A stretch of 64,000 nucleotides of DNA from SZUA-36 sp963704855 (lineage in GTDB: Bacteria; Pseudomonadota; Gammaproteobacteria; Xanthomonadales; SZUA-36). Under the pieces are notes generated by a model. The model was not told the origin of the DNA and made no database searches. It saw only the letters and a list, made by a program, of their open reading frames with translations. The position numbers and the translations under genes are program-made. The stretch spans positions 310,001 to 374,000 of the forward strand of contig CAVPHY010000028.1 of NCBI GenBank assembly GCA_963704855.1, given 5' to 3'. This document shows positions 25,611 through 33,326 of the stretch, one piece after another (positions within the stretch are counted from its first letter, which is position 1; every line of letters starts with the position of its first letter).

Positions 25611-26023
25611 TGGTATTTCCTTATGCCGGCGAACATACCAGCGAGGTAGATCAATGCCATCATGATAATGACATGGGAAATGTCGGCCTTGAAGGGAATG
25701 AGTATCGCGAGGTTCGCATAACCCAGCCCGGCCACCAGGCCGATACCCAGCGACAGGGCCATGGCATTCAATTGAATCTTCTGCTGCATTTCATCCAGGC
25801 CCTGCAGGTAGCGTTTATTCGCCATGATCATGCCAAATCCAACCGCCAGGTTGATCAGGATGGCGAGACTTGTCAGCAACTTACTGGGTTCCCAGATATA
25901 CAGCGGACCGAATTTTGCCAACGCCAGGGTCACCAACCAGGCGCCTGTCCAGCAGGCAAGGAGAACCGTGTTTTTCGCAATGCTTGCAGCCCAGTTGCTG
26001 GAATTCGTCTTTGAATTATTCAT
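25607..26023 (-). CDS. Four-helix integral membrane protein, partner of an Xre regulator
   Basis: The 138-residue protein has four hydrophobic segments: KNTVLLACWTGAWLVTLALA; LLTSLAILINLAVGFGMIM; MALSLGIGLVAGLGYANLAI; ISHVIIMMALIYLAGMFAG. A conserved-looking loop RYLQGLDEMQQKIQLNA lies in the middle. It resembles small membrane proteins commonly encoded with an Xre regulator, of unknown function. A clear Shine-Dalgarno (AAGGTGA) precedes ATG 26023 and a strong sigma70 promoter overlapped by two operators lies upstream. Membrane location is certain; role unknown. Confidence 0.82.
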   Translation of the reverse strand: MNNSKTNSSNWAASIAKNTVLLACWTGAWLVTLALAKFGPLYIWEPSKLLTSLAILINLAVGFGMIMANKRYLQGLDEMQQKIQLNAMALSLGIGLVAGLGYANLAILIPFKADISHVIIMMALIYLAGMFAGIRKYQ

Positions 26024-26045
26024 TTGTCTATCACCTTTGTCATAA

Positions 26046-26106
26046 TGTTAAGTAAGCTTGACTATAAGATAGGCTATGAAGTACATAATGTCAAGTTAGC
26101 ATGACA
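26046..26106 (-). promoter_or_regulatory. Sigma70 promoter with two operators for the membrane protein/Xre operon
   Basis: On the minus strand TTGACA (26094-26089) and TATCTT (26071-26066) are spaced by 17 nt, a near-consensus promoter. Two related 18-bp dyads flank it: TGTCAAGTTAGCATGACA (26089-26106), overlapping the -35, and TGTTAAGTAAGCTTGACT (26046-26063), just downstream of the -10. Both are preceded by CATAA and they start 43 bp apart. They share TGTnAAGTnAGCnTGAC and are the likely autoregulatory sites of the Xre protein. Confidence 0.75.
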
Positions 26107-26235
26107 TAAAGTTTGGTTCCAACGACACACAAAAGAGACGAGAACGGGAAACGAGAGAGACGGCGTGGGCCATGCGAGTGGTTTTGAATTCCAGCCACTT
26201 CGTTAGGGTTTTGGCGGCTTCGTTGCAGACCATGC

Positions 26236-26438
26236 GCTCAGCAGCCCGGGTGGTATTCAATGCCCAGGCTTATCCGGCCCTGCGGACTGCCCTCAGCCAG
26301 GATTCTGCCTGATCGGGACCGGTCTGGCGGTACATCCATGTACCGTCAGCCCTCGATTTTCATCCATGAAAATCGCCCCGGGCGAAATCCTGTCTTCGGC
26401 GGATAAATGGGCATTGAATACCACCCGGCCTGCTGAGC
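26236..26438. mobile_element. About 200-bp nested palindromic element (MITE-like)
   Basis: Arms of about 41 bp (26236-26276 and 26398-26438) are inverted copies of each other with one mismatch and a 2-3 bp indel. Inside lie two further perfect palindromes with CC centres: CGGTACAT/ATGTACCG near 26331 and CGATTTTCAT/ATGAAAATCG near 26353. The whole unit could fold into one large branched hairpin. It carries no gene and ends 50 bp from the ASKHA gene stop. The structure is seen directly; mobility is inferred. The rest of the gap (26108-26235) shows nothing. Confidence 0.65.
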
Positions 26439-26487
26439 TTCTATGCTGAAAGCCACGCAACCATCAAATTCGTAAATGCGCTTTCCT

Positions 26488-28491
26488 TCAGCTGATTGAT
26501 TGGCGCCTCCGGCCTGGCTCAGAACTGTCCCCTGGTGTTGTCGGCAGTTCGATGACTCTCGACAACATCGGAAAGGCATGCGTGGCATGCGGAATCGCGA
26601 GGGCGTCGACGAACAGTTGTTGGAAACTTTCGTCGATGGCCGTTTCAACTTTCTCCACCTCGCGCACCCGGCTTTCGATTTCATCCCGCGATGCCCTGCT
26701 CAACAGGGCAATCCGCGCCCCCGTCCCGGCCGCGTTGTTGGCTGAAGAAACCTGCGCAAGTTCGCAATCGGGAATCATACCCAGCACCATGGCGTACTTG
26801 ACGTCGATATGGCTGCCGAAGGCGCCGGCCAGCCGTATCCGGTCTACCTTGTCCACACCCAGGCGGTCCATCAGCAAGCGGGCCCCGGCGTAGAGTGCGG
26901 CCTTGGCCAGTTGAATCGCACGTACATCCGATTGAGTAATTCGGATCTCGGGTTGCCCTGGATGCAGCAGGTAGGACCAGGTGCGTCCGCTGGCCTCGAT
27001 GCGCGTGCTGCGATTAGCCATTGAGCCGTCTATCACACCATCGGGGCGGATGATGCCGGCAAGGTACATGCAGGCGATTGCTTCGATGATGCCGGAACCG
27101 CAGATACCGGTGACACCCTGTGGCCCCAGCTCATCCTCAAAACCGGGTTCATCCGACCAAAGTTCTCCGCCGATTACCTTAAAGCGCGGCTCCAGTGTTT
27201 CAGGGTCGATCCGCACCCGCTCAATGGCGCCAGGTGCGGCACGCTGGCCGTTGCTGATCTGGGCGCCCTCAAAGGCCGGGCCGGTCGGGCTGGAGGCTAC
27301 CAGCAGTCTCTCGCGGTTGCCGAGGATGATTTCCGCATTGGTGCCAACGTCGATGATCAGGCTGATCTCGTCACGATCCCAGGGTGTTTCGGCTAACAGC
27401 ACTCCCGCCGTGTCGGCGCCGACGTGGCCGGCAATGCATGGCAGGATATAGGCACGTGCGCCTGCCGGCATCTGTAAATCCAGCGTGGTAGCCGTCATTT
27501 CAATCGCATGATCGGTGGCCAGCGCAAAGGGTGCCGAACCCAATGGCGTTGGGTCAAGCCCAAGCAGCAGGTGGTGCATAACCGGGTTACCGACCAGCGT
27601 AAGCTCCAACACATGGCCGATATCTGTACCGGCCTGTTCAACCACTGACATGATCAGGTCATTAATGGCGGACCTGACTGCCGCCGTCATCTGGCTGGCG
27701 CCTTCGGAATTGAGCATCGCGTAGGATACCCGGCTCATCAGGTCCTCGCCAAAACGTATCTGCGGGTTCATGGCGCCGGCGCTGGCCAGCACTTCACCGC
27801 TTGCAAGATCGCACAGGTTAACCGCGATGGTAGTGGAGCCCACGTCTACCGCAACGCCATAGACGTGATCCATAAAGCCGGCCCAGACCGCCACGATCCG
27901 CACGCCATCGCGCACCGCGACCGTGACCTGCCAATGGCCGCCCCTTAATGCGGCTTGAAGGGTCAGCAAAACACCCAGGTCCATGTTCAGCCCGGATAGC
28001 CCCCAGTCCCGTTCCAGCGCCTCGTACAGGCGTTGCAGATCGCCGTCCGGGCTTTGCAGGTCGGGCTCGGACACCTGGGTAAAATACAGGCGGATTACGG
28101 GATCCAGCTCGATCGGGCGAGCCTCGTATTCCTTGCGCACCACCTGGTGGTGTATCTGGCTGCCGGGGGGGACGTCGATTCTTACGTCGGCCAGTATCTT
28201 TGCCTGGCAACTGAGGCGGCTTCCGGTCTCGAGAAGTCCGCTGTCCAGGCAGGCGTATTCGGTTTCGGTCAGGTCACTCAGGTGAGCGTGCCTGGATACC
28301 ATGCCCTCGCGGGGAAAGGTGCCTTCAACCGGTACCACCTGGCAACGGCCACACCGGGCGCGGCCACCGCAAATGGAATCGATATCAACCCCCAGTTCCC
28401 GGGCCGCCTGCAGCACCGGTGTACCCACCCGAAACCGTCCCCGTTTGCCGGAAGGGCTGAACAGGATCAGTGCTTTCTTTGCATCGGTCAT
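26488..28491 (-). CDS. ASKHA-domain corrinoid reductive activator (RamA-like, DUF4445)
   Basis: Corrinoid methyltransferase systems need an ATP-dependent activator that reduces cob(II)alamin. This protein (667 residues from ATG 28491) fits. It has an N-terminal 2Fe-2S ferredoxin domain (cysteines in DSICGGRARCGRCQVV and later RLSCQAKI), a middle domain, then an ASKHA ATPase fold (YGVAVDVGSTTIAVNLCDL, SLIIDVGTNAEIILGN, GVTGICGSGIIEAI, RIRLAGAFGSHIDVKYA). It is the last gene of the methyl-transfer cluster, adjoining the pterin methyltransferase. Its final ~20 residues (proline/arginine-rich) look unlike the family and lie near the palindromic element. Confidence 0.9.
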   Translation of the reverse strand: MTDAKKALILFSPSGKRGRFRVGTPVLQAARELGVDIDSICGGRARCGRCQVVPVEGTFPREGMVSRHAHLSDLTETEYACLDSGLLETGSRLSCQAKILADVRIDVPPGSQIHHQVVRKEYEARPIELDPVIRLYFTQVSEPDLQSPDGDLQRLYEALERDWGLSGLNMDLGVLLTLQAALRGGHWQVTVAVRDGVRIVAVWAGFMDHVYGVAVDVGSTTIAVNLCDLASGEVLASAGAMNPQIRFGEDLMSRVSYAMLNSEGASQMTAAVRSAINDLIMSVVEQAGTDIGHVLELTLVGNPVMHHLLLGLDPTPLGSAPFALATDHAIEMTATTLDLQMPAGARAYILPCIAGHVGADTAGVLLAETPWDRDEISLIIDVGTNAEIILGNRERLLVASSPTGPAFEGAQISNGQRAAPGAIERVRIDPETLEPRFKVIGGELWSDEPGFEDELGPQGVTGICGSGIIEAIACMYLAGIIRPDGVIDGSMANRSTRIEASGRTWSYLLHPGQPEIRITQSDVRAIQLAKAALYAGARLLMDRLGVDKVDRIRLAGAFGSHIDVKYAMVLGMIPDCELAQVSSANNAAGTGARIALLSRASRDEIESRVREVEKVETAIDESFQQLFVDALAIPHATHAFPMLSRVIELPTTPGDSSEPGRRRQSIS

Positions 28492-29393
28492 GCTGTCAGG
28501 TCTGTGCGGATCTGCGCCGTCTGCGGCCACCGCCGGCGCCCTCTTTCGGTGGTTCGCGGTAGGCGGTGATCCAGTTCGCGCACTGTGGATCGTGGTTCAT
28601 CATGACATCGGCGCCGCGTATCGCCTGCATCAAGGCCCTCGACCATCGGGTTGGTAATCGCCGAGGTCAGACCGGCGCCAATGGCCATGCTGATGAAAGC
28701 GGAATTCAGCCCGACCCGGTTGGGCAGGCCAAAACTGACGTTGGATGCACCACAGGTCGTATTCACCTTGAGTTCCGTGCGCAAACGGTGAATTAACTGC
28801 AGTACGTGGACGCCGGAATCCGCCACGGCGCCGATCGGCATGACCAGCGGGTCGACCACCACGTCACAGGCGGGAATGCCGTAATCCGCTGCCCGGTTGA
28901 TAATTTTTCTGGCCACCTCGAAGCGCACATTGATATCCATTGATATACCCGTGTCATCGTTACAGATCGCCACCACGGCAGCACCATGTTTTTTGACCAG
29001 CGGCAATACGCTTTCGAGGCGTTCCTCTTCGCCGGTGACGGAGTTGAGCAGTGCCTTGCCCTGGTAGGCCTCAAGACCCGCCTGAAGCGCAGAGACCATG
29101 GATGAGTCGATCGACAGCGGCAAGTCGGTCAGTGACTGCACCAGGCGCACGGCCCGGGCCATCAGTGCGGGTTCATCCGCCATCGGCACACCGGCGTTGA
29201 TATCGAGTATGTGCGCGCCGGCAGCCACCTGGGCGATCGCGTCCGCCTCCACCCGGCTGAAATCACCGGCCTTCATTTCCTCGGCCAGCAGGCGCCGCCC
29301 GGTTGGGTTGATGCGTTCGCCGATGATGGTAAAGGGCCTGCCAAAGCCAATTACGACTTCCTTGCTGGCAGAACTGATGATGGTATCGGTCAT
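28488..29393 (-). CDS. Methyltetrahydrofolate:corrinoid methyltransferase, C-terminus frameshifted
   Basis: This is a pterin-binding TIM-barrel enzyme of the MtrH/MtgA/MeTr group, expected to pass the methyl group from the corrinoid protein to tetrahydrofolate. The motifs are FTIIGERINPTGRRLLAEEM, ILDINAGVPMADEP, LPLSIDSSM, NSVTGEEERL and VNTTCGASNVSFGLPNR. After ITNPMVEGL the frame becomes arginine-rich nonsense. Deleting one base at 28632-28633 restores MQAIRGADVMMNHDPQCANW, the normal family C-terminus, ending at 28496 just before the next gene. A one-base indel (real or assembly error) is therefore very likely. Confidence 0.88.
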   Translation of the reverse strand: MTDTIISSASKEVVIGFGRPFTIIGERINPTGRRLLAEEMKAGDFSRVEADAIAQVAAGAHILDINAGVPMADEPALMARAVRLVQSLTDLPLSIDSSMVSALQAGLEAYQGKALLNSVTGEEERLESVLPLVKKHGAAVVAICNDDTGISMDINVRFEVARKIINRAADYGIPACDVVVDPLVMPIGAVADSGVHVLQLIHRLRTELKVNTTCGASNVSFGLPNRVGLNSAFISMAIGAGLTSAITNPMVEGLDAGDTRRRCHDEPRSTVRELDHRLPRTTERGRRRWPQTAQIRTDLTA

Positions 29394-29421
29394 TATGTGT
29401 TCACCTTGTCAGTTAATAGGG

Positions 29422-30015
29422 TCATAGTTTCAAAGCGGGTGACAGGGCGCACGTTAAAGGCGCGCTGCCGCAATGGTGGTATTCGTAGGTCAGCCCAAGC
29501 GTATCCGCATGCTGCCGGGCCATATCCTGCAACGCTTCCGAATCACTTTGCGCGAGGTAGACCAGGCGTTTGTAGTTGTTGAAGTACACGGATTTCAGCT
29601 GTGGCAGACGGTCAATTCCAAGACCCTTGATGACCAGTCGTTCAAAATGCCGGGTCAGAAAGTCGGTCAGGTAGAAACTGCCGGGTTCCGCCTCCGCCAG
29701 GTTTTGGAATTCTTCACTGCCGGTGAAGAACTCGTAACAATGGGCGCCGGGAATACGCTCGACCCCATATTCAGTCAGCACCGTATCCAGTGCACCACCG
29801 GTGCCGCAATCGGCATAGGCGACGAAGATCTTTTTATAGAGGTTGGATTGGGATTCGATTTTGGCCTTTACCGTGGCTGGAATCCGGTCCGGCCTATTAT
29901 GCAGCTCCGGTGGCAGGCACTGAAATTCGATGTGGTCCCACTGGTTCAGCTTTTTGATACGCACCAGTTCCGCGGCGATAGCCCCGCAGGCAATGACAAG
30001 AATTTTATCCTGCAT
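29422..30015 (-). CDS. DUF1638 protein of the methyl-transfer cluster
   Basis: The 197-residue protein starts at ATG 30015 (MQDKILVIACGAIAAELVRI). The family landmarks are the CGAIAxE start, FVAYADCGTGGALD, PGAHCYEFFTG, GSFYLTDFLTRHFERLV and a cysteine near the end (YHHCGSAPL). DUF1638 genes recur beside MttB-family methyltransferases and corrinoid proteins in methanogens and marine bacteria. The conserved Cys/His residues hint at metal or cofactor handling, but the biochemical role is not established. It sits 19 nt after the corrinoid protein gene in the same operon. Confidence 0.85.
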   Translation of the reverse strand: MQDKILVIACGAIAAELVRIKKLNQWDHIEFQCLPPELHNRPDRIPATVKAKIESQSNLYKKIFVAYADCGTGGALDTVLTEYGVERIPGAHCYEFFTGSEEFQNLAEAEPGSFYLTDFLTRHFERLVIKGLGIDRLPQLKSVYFNNYKRLVYLAQSDSEALQDMARQHADTLGLTYEYHHCGSAPLTCALSPALKL

Positions 30016-30034
30016 GTCGGGCTTGCACTGTGGT

Positions 30035-30727
30035 TCAGGCTGCCGCCACCAGTTTTTTGGCCACTTCCACGGCGATGGCTGCATCCCGGCAATAGGCATC
30101 TGCACCAATGGATACGCTGAATTCCTCGTTCAGTGGTGCACCACCCACCAGCACGATGTAATCATCCCGGATGCCACGCTCTTTCATACGGTCGATCACG
30201 ACCTTCATGTAGGGCATGGTGGTGGTCAGGAGCGCCGACATACCCAGGATGGTCGCACCTTTTTCCTGGATGGCGTCAATGTAGGTATCCGCATCGATAT
30301 TGACACCGAGATCCGTGACCTCAAAGCCGGCGCCCTCCAGCATCATGCCGACCAGGTTTTTACCGATATCGTGGATGTCGCCCTTGACGGTGCCAACCAC
30401 CACTTTTCCGATCGGCTTGGTTCCGCTGGCTGAGAGTATCGGTTTCAAAAGGGCCATACCGGCCTTCATGGCATTGGCCGACATCAGTACTTCGGGTACG
30501 AACAGGATTCCGTCACGGAAATCGACACCAACGGCGGCCATCCCTCCGACCAGTGCCTTTTCGAGCACGGCAGGTGCCTCCCAGCCACGCTCCAGCAGTA
30601 TCCCGGTACCTTCGGCAACTTCCTCCGCCAGACCGTCGTAGATGTCATCGTGCATCTGCTCGATTAATTCATCATCGGACAGTTCTGAAAGGATGATCTC
30701 TTCGTCGTTATCAAATTGGTCAGTCAT
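30035..30727 (-). CDS. Corrinoid (B12-binding) methyl-carrier protein
   Basis: The 230-residue protein has an acidic leader, the B12-binding cap helices (ERGWEAPAVLEKALVGGMAAVGVDFRDGILFVPEVLMSANAM), and the Rossmann-like cobalamin domain with KGDIHDIGKNLV, the DxHxxG motif whose histidine is the lower axial ligand, then GADAYCRDAAIAVEVAK. It carries the methyl group as methyl-cobalamin between the MttB-family enzyme and the pterin methyltransferase, both encoded next to it. It is an MtgC/MttC/MtbC homologue. Acidic residues before the cap are longer than usual. Confidence 0.93.
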   Translation of the reverse strand: MTDQFDNDEEIILSELSDDELIEQMHDDIYDGLAEEVAEGTGILLERGWEAPAVLEKALVGGMAAVGVDFRDGILFVPEVLMSANAMKAGMALLKPILSASGTKPIGKVVVGTVKGDIHDIGKNLVGMMLEGAGFEVTDLGVNIDADTYIDAIQEKGATILGMSALLTTTMPYMKVVIDRMKERGIRDDYIVLVGGAPLNEEFSVSIGADAYCRDAAIAVEVAKKLVAAA

Positions 30728-30764
30728 CGGGTTTCAAGCCTCGTCAAGATAATCACACCATTTA

Positions 30765-32303
30765 TTACCAGCGGCCGCTGCCGGCGCGCATGTTTTCGGT
30801 CGCCAGGCGAATCGGGAACCTCTCCCTTATTTTTGCATCGGTCAGCGGGTCGATGTACTGCGGGTAGTGACTGGATAAAATCGATTTAACCCGTTTGCCC
30901 GCCTGCTGGCGAATATCCGGCGAGCCCGCAGCCTGCCACTCTTCCACCGTGCTGCGGTCGGCCAGCGCCGGGTACTCATAACCGCTGCGCATCAGCTCCA
31001 GGGTTTGCCGGTTCCTTAGGAAATGCCCTTCACCGTGGACGACCTGTTCAATCACCTTGTAGGAAAGTGTTTCCTCGTTGACCTCTATACCCCGTACGGT
31101 ACGCATGACCGCACCCAGCAAATCGTTATCGATCACCAGGGATTCCAGTGAAAGCGCCATCAGGCTGCCCAGCATACCACTGGATTCGGACACGTTATTA
31201 CAACCGGATTGAGCGGCCAGGGCGATGGCCAGCGCTTTCTCATAACCGGCCTGGTAGTCGGGTAGCTTGGAGTCGGTCATACCTGCACCAACGGAACTGG
31301 GCAGGCCATAAAAATTGACCATTTGGGCGGCTGCGGCGGACACCACGGCCTCCTCGCCACTGCCACCGGTGAAAGAACCGCTGCGCAGGTCGGAAACAAA
31401 TGGCCAGGGACCCAAAACCACCGGGAAACCGGGCTCAACCACGTCGATCATCAGCAAACCTGCCAGTGCCTCGGCCACCGATTGAACCACGGAACCTGCC
31501 AGCGCTGCGGGCGCCGTCGCACCGGCCTGCGGAGCCACGATCACCCAGATGGGTGCGCCGAACTTGATCGACTCCACGCAGACCTCACTGTTGTCCCTGC
31601 CATAGCGCAGGGGTGAGATGACCGGACAGCCGCCGCCGTTGGCGAAGGGCCGTTCATGGTACTTATCCTTGCCGCCGGCGATCATGTAGAGCATTTCCAG
31701 CGTCGGCTGCACATGCGCGGCATCGGCAAAGGTCAGTTGCAGGTGTTTGCTGGTGCCGGCTGCGCTGGCATAGGCCGAGTTGATGTCACAGCTCAACTGG
31801 TCTTCGATCTCGGTTGCGACCACCAGCCGGGAAAAGGCGTGGATGTTCGCCATCTGGTCGGTCAGCCGGGCCGCATCATAAATATCGAGCAGGGTGGAGG
31901 GCCGGTAGGTGGACGCGCCGACGTCCAGCATATTGACCGCTTCGCCACCGCCATAGGTATGTACACGGTGACCACCAATTTCGAGATCATGCTTCGGATC
32001 ACGTCCCATCAGTCGTACATTTTTTGGTGCCTTGGCAATGACGTCTTCGACCAGCGCTCTCGGAAAGCACAGGCGGCCGTGCTCATTCATGAAACAACCG
32101 CGCTCAAGTGCACGCTCTTTGACAATGGGTATCGGATCACCCATACCAATGTTTTCGAGAACATTGAGAATGGTCTGATGGATCTGTTCCTCATCCGGTC
32201 CCGTCAAGGGCCGGAAACGGCCGCCGGGCATACCCGGTTTAATGGCGGAAGCAACGACAGGGTGTTCCTGGCGGGACTTTCTTCCTCTACGCATTGTGTT
32301 CAC
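30765..32303 (-). CDS. Non-pyrrolysine MttB-superfamily (trimethylamine/betaine) methyltransferase
   Basis: At 512 residues this enzyme matches the trimethylamine methyltransferase family (PF06253): FRPLTGPDEEQIHQTILNVLENIGMG, the HTYGGGEAVNMLD stretch, SRLVVATEI, NGGGCPVISPLRY and SAAAAQMVNFYGLPSSVGAGMTDSKLPDYQAGYEKAL. The frame is read through without any in-frame TAG, so it lacks the pyrrolysine of true MttB and resembles MtgB-type enzymes that demethylate quaternary amines such as glycine betaine, proline betaine or carnitine. The precise substrate cannot be read from the sequence. Its ATG overlaps the MTHFR-like stop, and the corrinoid protein follows 37 nt downstream. Confidence 0.92.
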   Translation of the reverse strand: MNTMRRGRKSRQEHPVVASAIKPGMPGGRFRPLTGPDEEQIHQTILNVLENIGMGDPIPIVKERALERGCFMNEHGRLCFPRALVEDVIAKAPKNVRLMGRDPKHDLEIGGHRVHTYGGGEAVNMLDVGASTYRPSTLLDIYDAARLTDQMANIHAFSRLVVATEIEDQLSCDINSAYASAAGTSKHLQLTFADAAHVQPTLEMLYMIAGGKDKYHERPFANGGGCPVISPLRYGRDNSEVCVESIKFGAPIWVIVAPQAGATAPAALAGSVVQSVAEALAGLLMIDVVEPGFPVVLGPWPFVSDLRSGSFTGGSGEEAVVSAAAAQMVNFYGLPSSVGAGMTDSKLPDYQAGYEKALAIALAAQSGCNNVSESSGMLGSLMALSLESLVIDNDLLGAVMRTVRGIEVNEETLSYKVIEQVVHGEGHFLRNRQTLELMRSGYEYPALADRSTVEEWQAAGSPDIRQQAGKRVKSILSSHYPQYIDPLTDAKIRERFPIRLATENMRAGSGRW

Positions 32304-33157
32304 CTATTGAGCTTTTCACAGGTTTTCGCCCGCCAGTTCTCCGTACGTTCAACATCATTAAAACTGAACAGGTGGAAACCCGGTACGATCATATCAGGAT
32401 CGTCCAGATGGGGTCTCAGCCCTTCCAGCAGGTCGTCCGGTTCGTATGGCTTGGTACCGATCATTTTTCTGAACAGGCCCTTCTGTTTTTTCAGCAATTT
32501 CAAAGACTGCCCTACACCGATCCGGAACGAAAGCGCAATCAACTTGCCCATATCGGCCACACCCGGCAGACCGATCCAGGCGGGCAGCGTAACACCTGCC
32601 TGCCGGATACCTCTCAACCAGTTCACCAGTGTGTTTGGATCGAAACACATCTGCGTGACCAGGTAGGTTGCGAATGGCTGCTTCTCCTTTAGAAACCAAA
32701 GTAGTTCCTCGTTGCTGACCAACGGGTGTCCTTCGGGATAAGCGGCGACCCCGACATCCTCTATCGTGTGCCCGATCTCGGCCATATCGCGTAACACCTG
32801 TAAGGAGTCATTGTACTGGCCAACCGGCACGGGCGCATCACCGCCCGGAATAAATATACTTTCCACCTTGAGCGCTTCGAGCCTCGCCAGTATCTCCCTC
32901 AGGTGTCCCTTGTCGCGGATCATCCGGGCGGCGATATGCGGGATCAGTTTGAGCTGTCTCTCGTCGGGCAATGCCCTGAGTTTTTCCGCCAGCTCCAATG
33001 TGGGTTCAAGCCCCTTGGTCGGTGAGCAGGTGATCGCAACATAAAAGTGCCGGGGGATATGCACCAGGCGGTCAAGGATGGTGTTGGTGGGTATCACTTC
33101 CAGGTATGCCCGCTCCAGAAGGCTGGCCAGCAGTGCTCTATTGTTGTCGTTATTCAT
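32300..33157 (-). CDS. Methylenetetrahydrofolate reductase-like protein
   Basis: This 285-residue TIM-barrel belongs to the MetF/MTHFR family: FYVAITCSPTKGLEPTLELAEKL, PHIAARMIRD, IFIPGGDAPVPVG, VGVAAYPEGHP and the FATYLVTQMCFDPNTL segment with LPAWIGLPGV. As the first gene of the methyl-transfer operon it would oxidise methyl-THF from the demethylation pathway to methylene-THF, the reverse of biosynthetic MetF. No canonical ribosome site is seen before the ATG at 33157; the predicted promoter would give a nearly leaderless transcript. Confidence 0.88.
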   Translation of the reverse strand: MNNDNNRALLASLLERAYLEVIPTNTILDRLVHIPRHFYVAITCSPTKGLEPTLELAEKLRALPDERQLKLIPHIAARMIRDKGHLREILARLEALKVESIFIPGGDAPVPVGQYNDSLQVLRDMAEIGHTIEDVGVAAYPEGHPLVSNEELLWFLKEKQPFATYLVTQMCFDPNTLVNWLRGIRQAGVTLPAWIGLPGVADMGKLIALSFRIGVGQSLKLLKKQKGLFRKMIGTKPYEPDDLLEGLRPHLDDPDMIVPGFHLFSFNDVERTENWRAKTCEKLNR

Positions 33158-33196
33158 TGGTGAGCACCATTAGAAAGCAAATAGTCGAGCCCCGGA

Positions 33197-33210
33197 ATGA
33201 TCTAAATCAT
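33197..33210. promoter_or_regulatory. FNR/CRP-like dyad between the corrinoid cluster and the aminotransferase
   Basis: ATGATCTAAATCAT keeps the TGAT-N4-ATCA core of the FNR/Anr box. On the minus strand it lies 22 nt from TCTAAT (33174-33169), the class II spacing, but this leaves only about 5 nt of leader before the MTHFR ATG. On the plus strand TATAAG follows after 20 nt. It could therefore serve one or both divergent operons; the evidence is weaker than for the three exported-protein promoters. Confidence 0.4.
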
Positions 33211-33326
33211 ATGGTTTTTAAACAACTCGGTATAAGGTTTACATTTGGTCCGAACGGGCAGATACAGCAGCACGTACGGCTACATAATTTTCTGGAAATC
33301 ACGCCAGTAAAACTCAGGATATTCTC

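Noticed and set aside
30765..32303. Possible pyrrolysine-containing MttB
   Set aside because: No in-frame TAG is present in the gene and no pyl genes are in the window, so it is the non-pyrrolysine type.
33158..33326. Cobalamin or other riboswitch ahead of the corrinoid operon or aminotransferase
   Set aside because: The gap is only 169 bp, and no B12-box or other conserved riboswitch core was seen.
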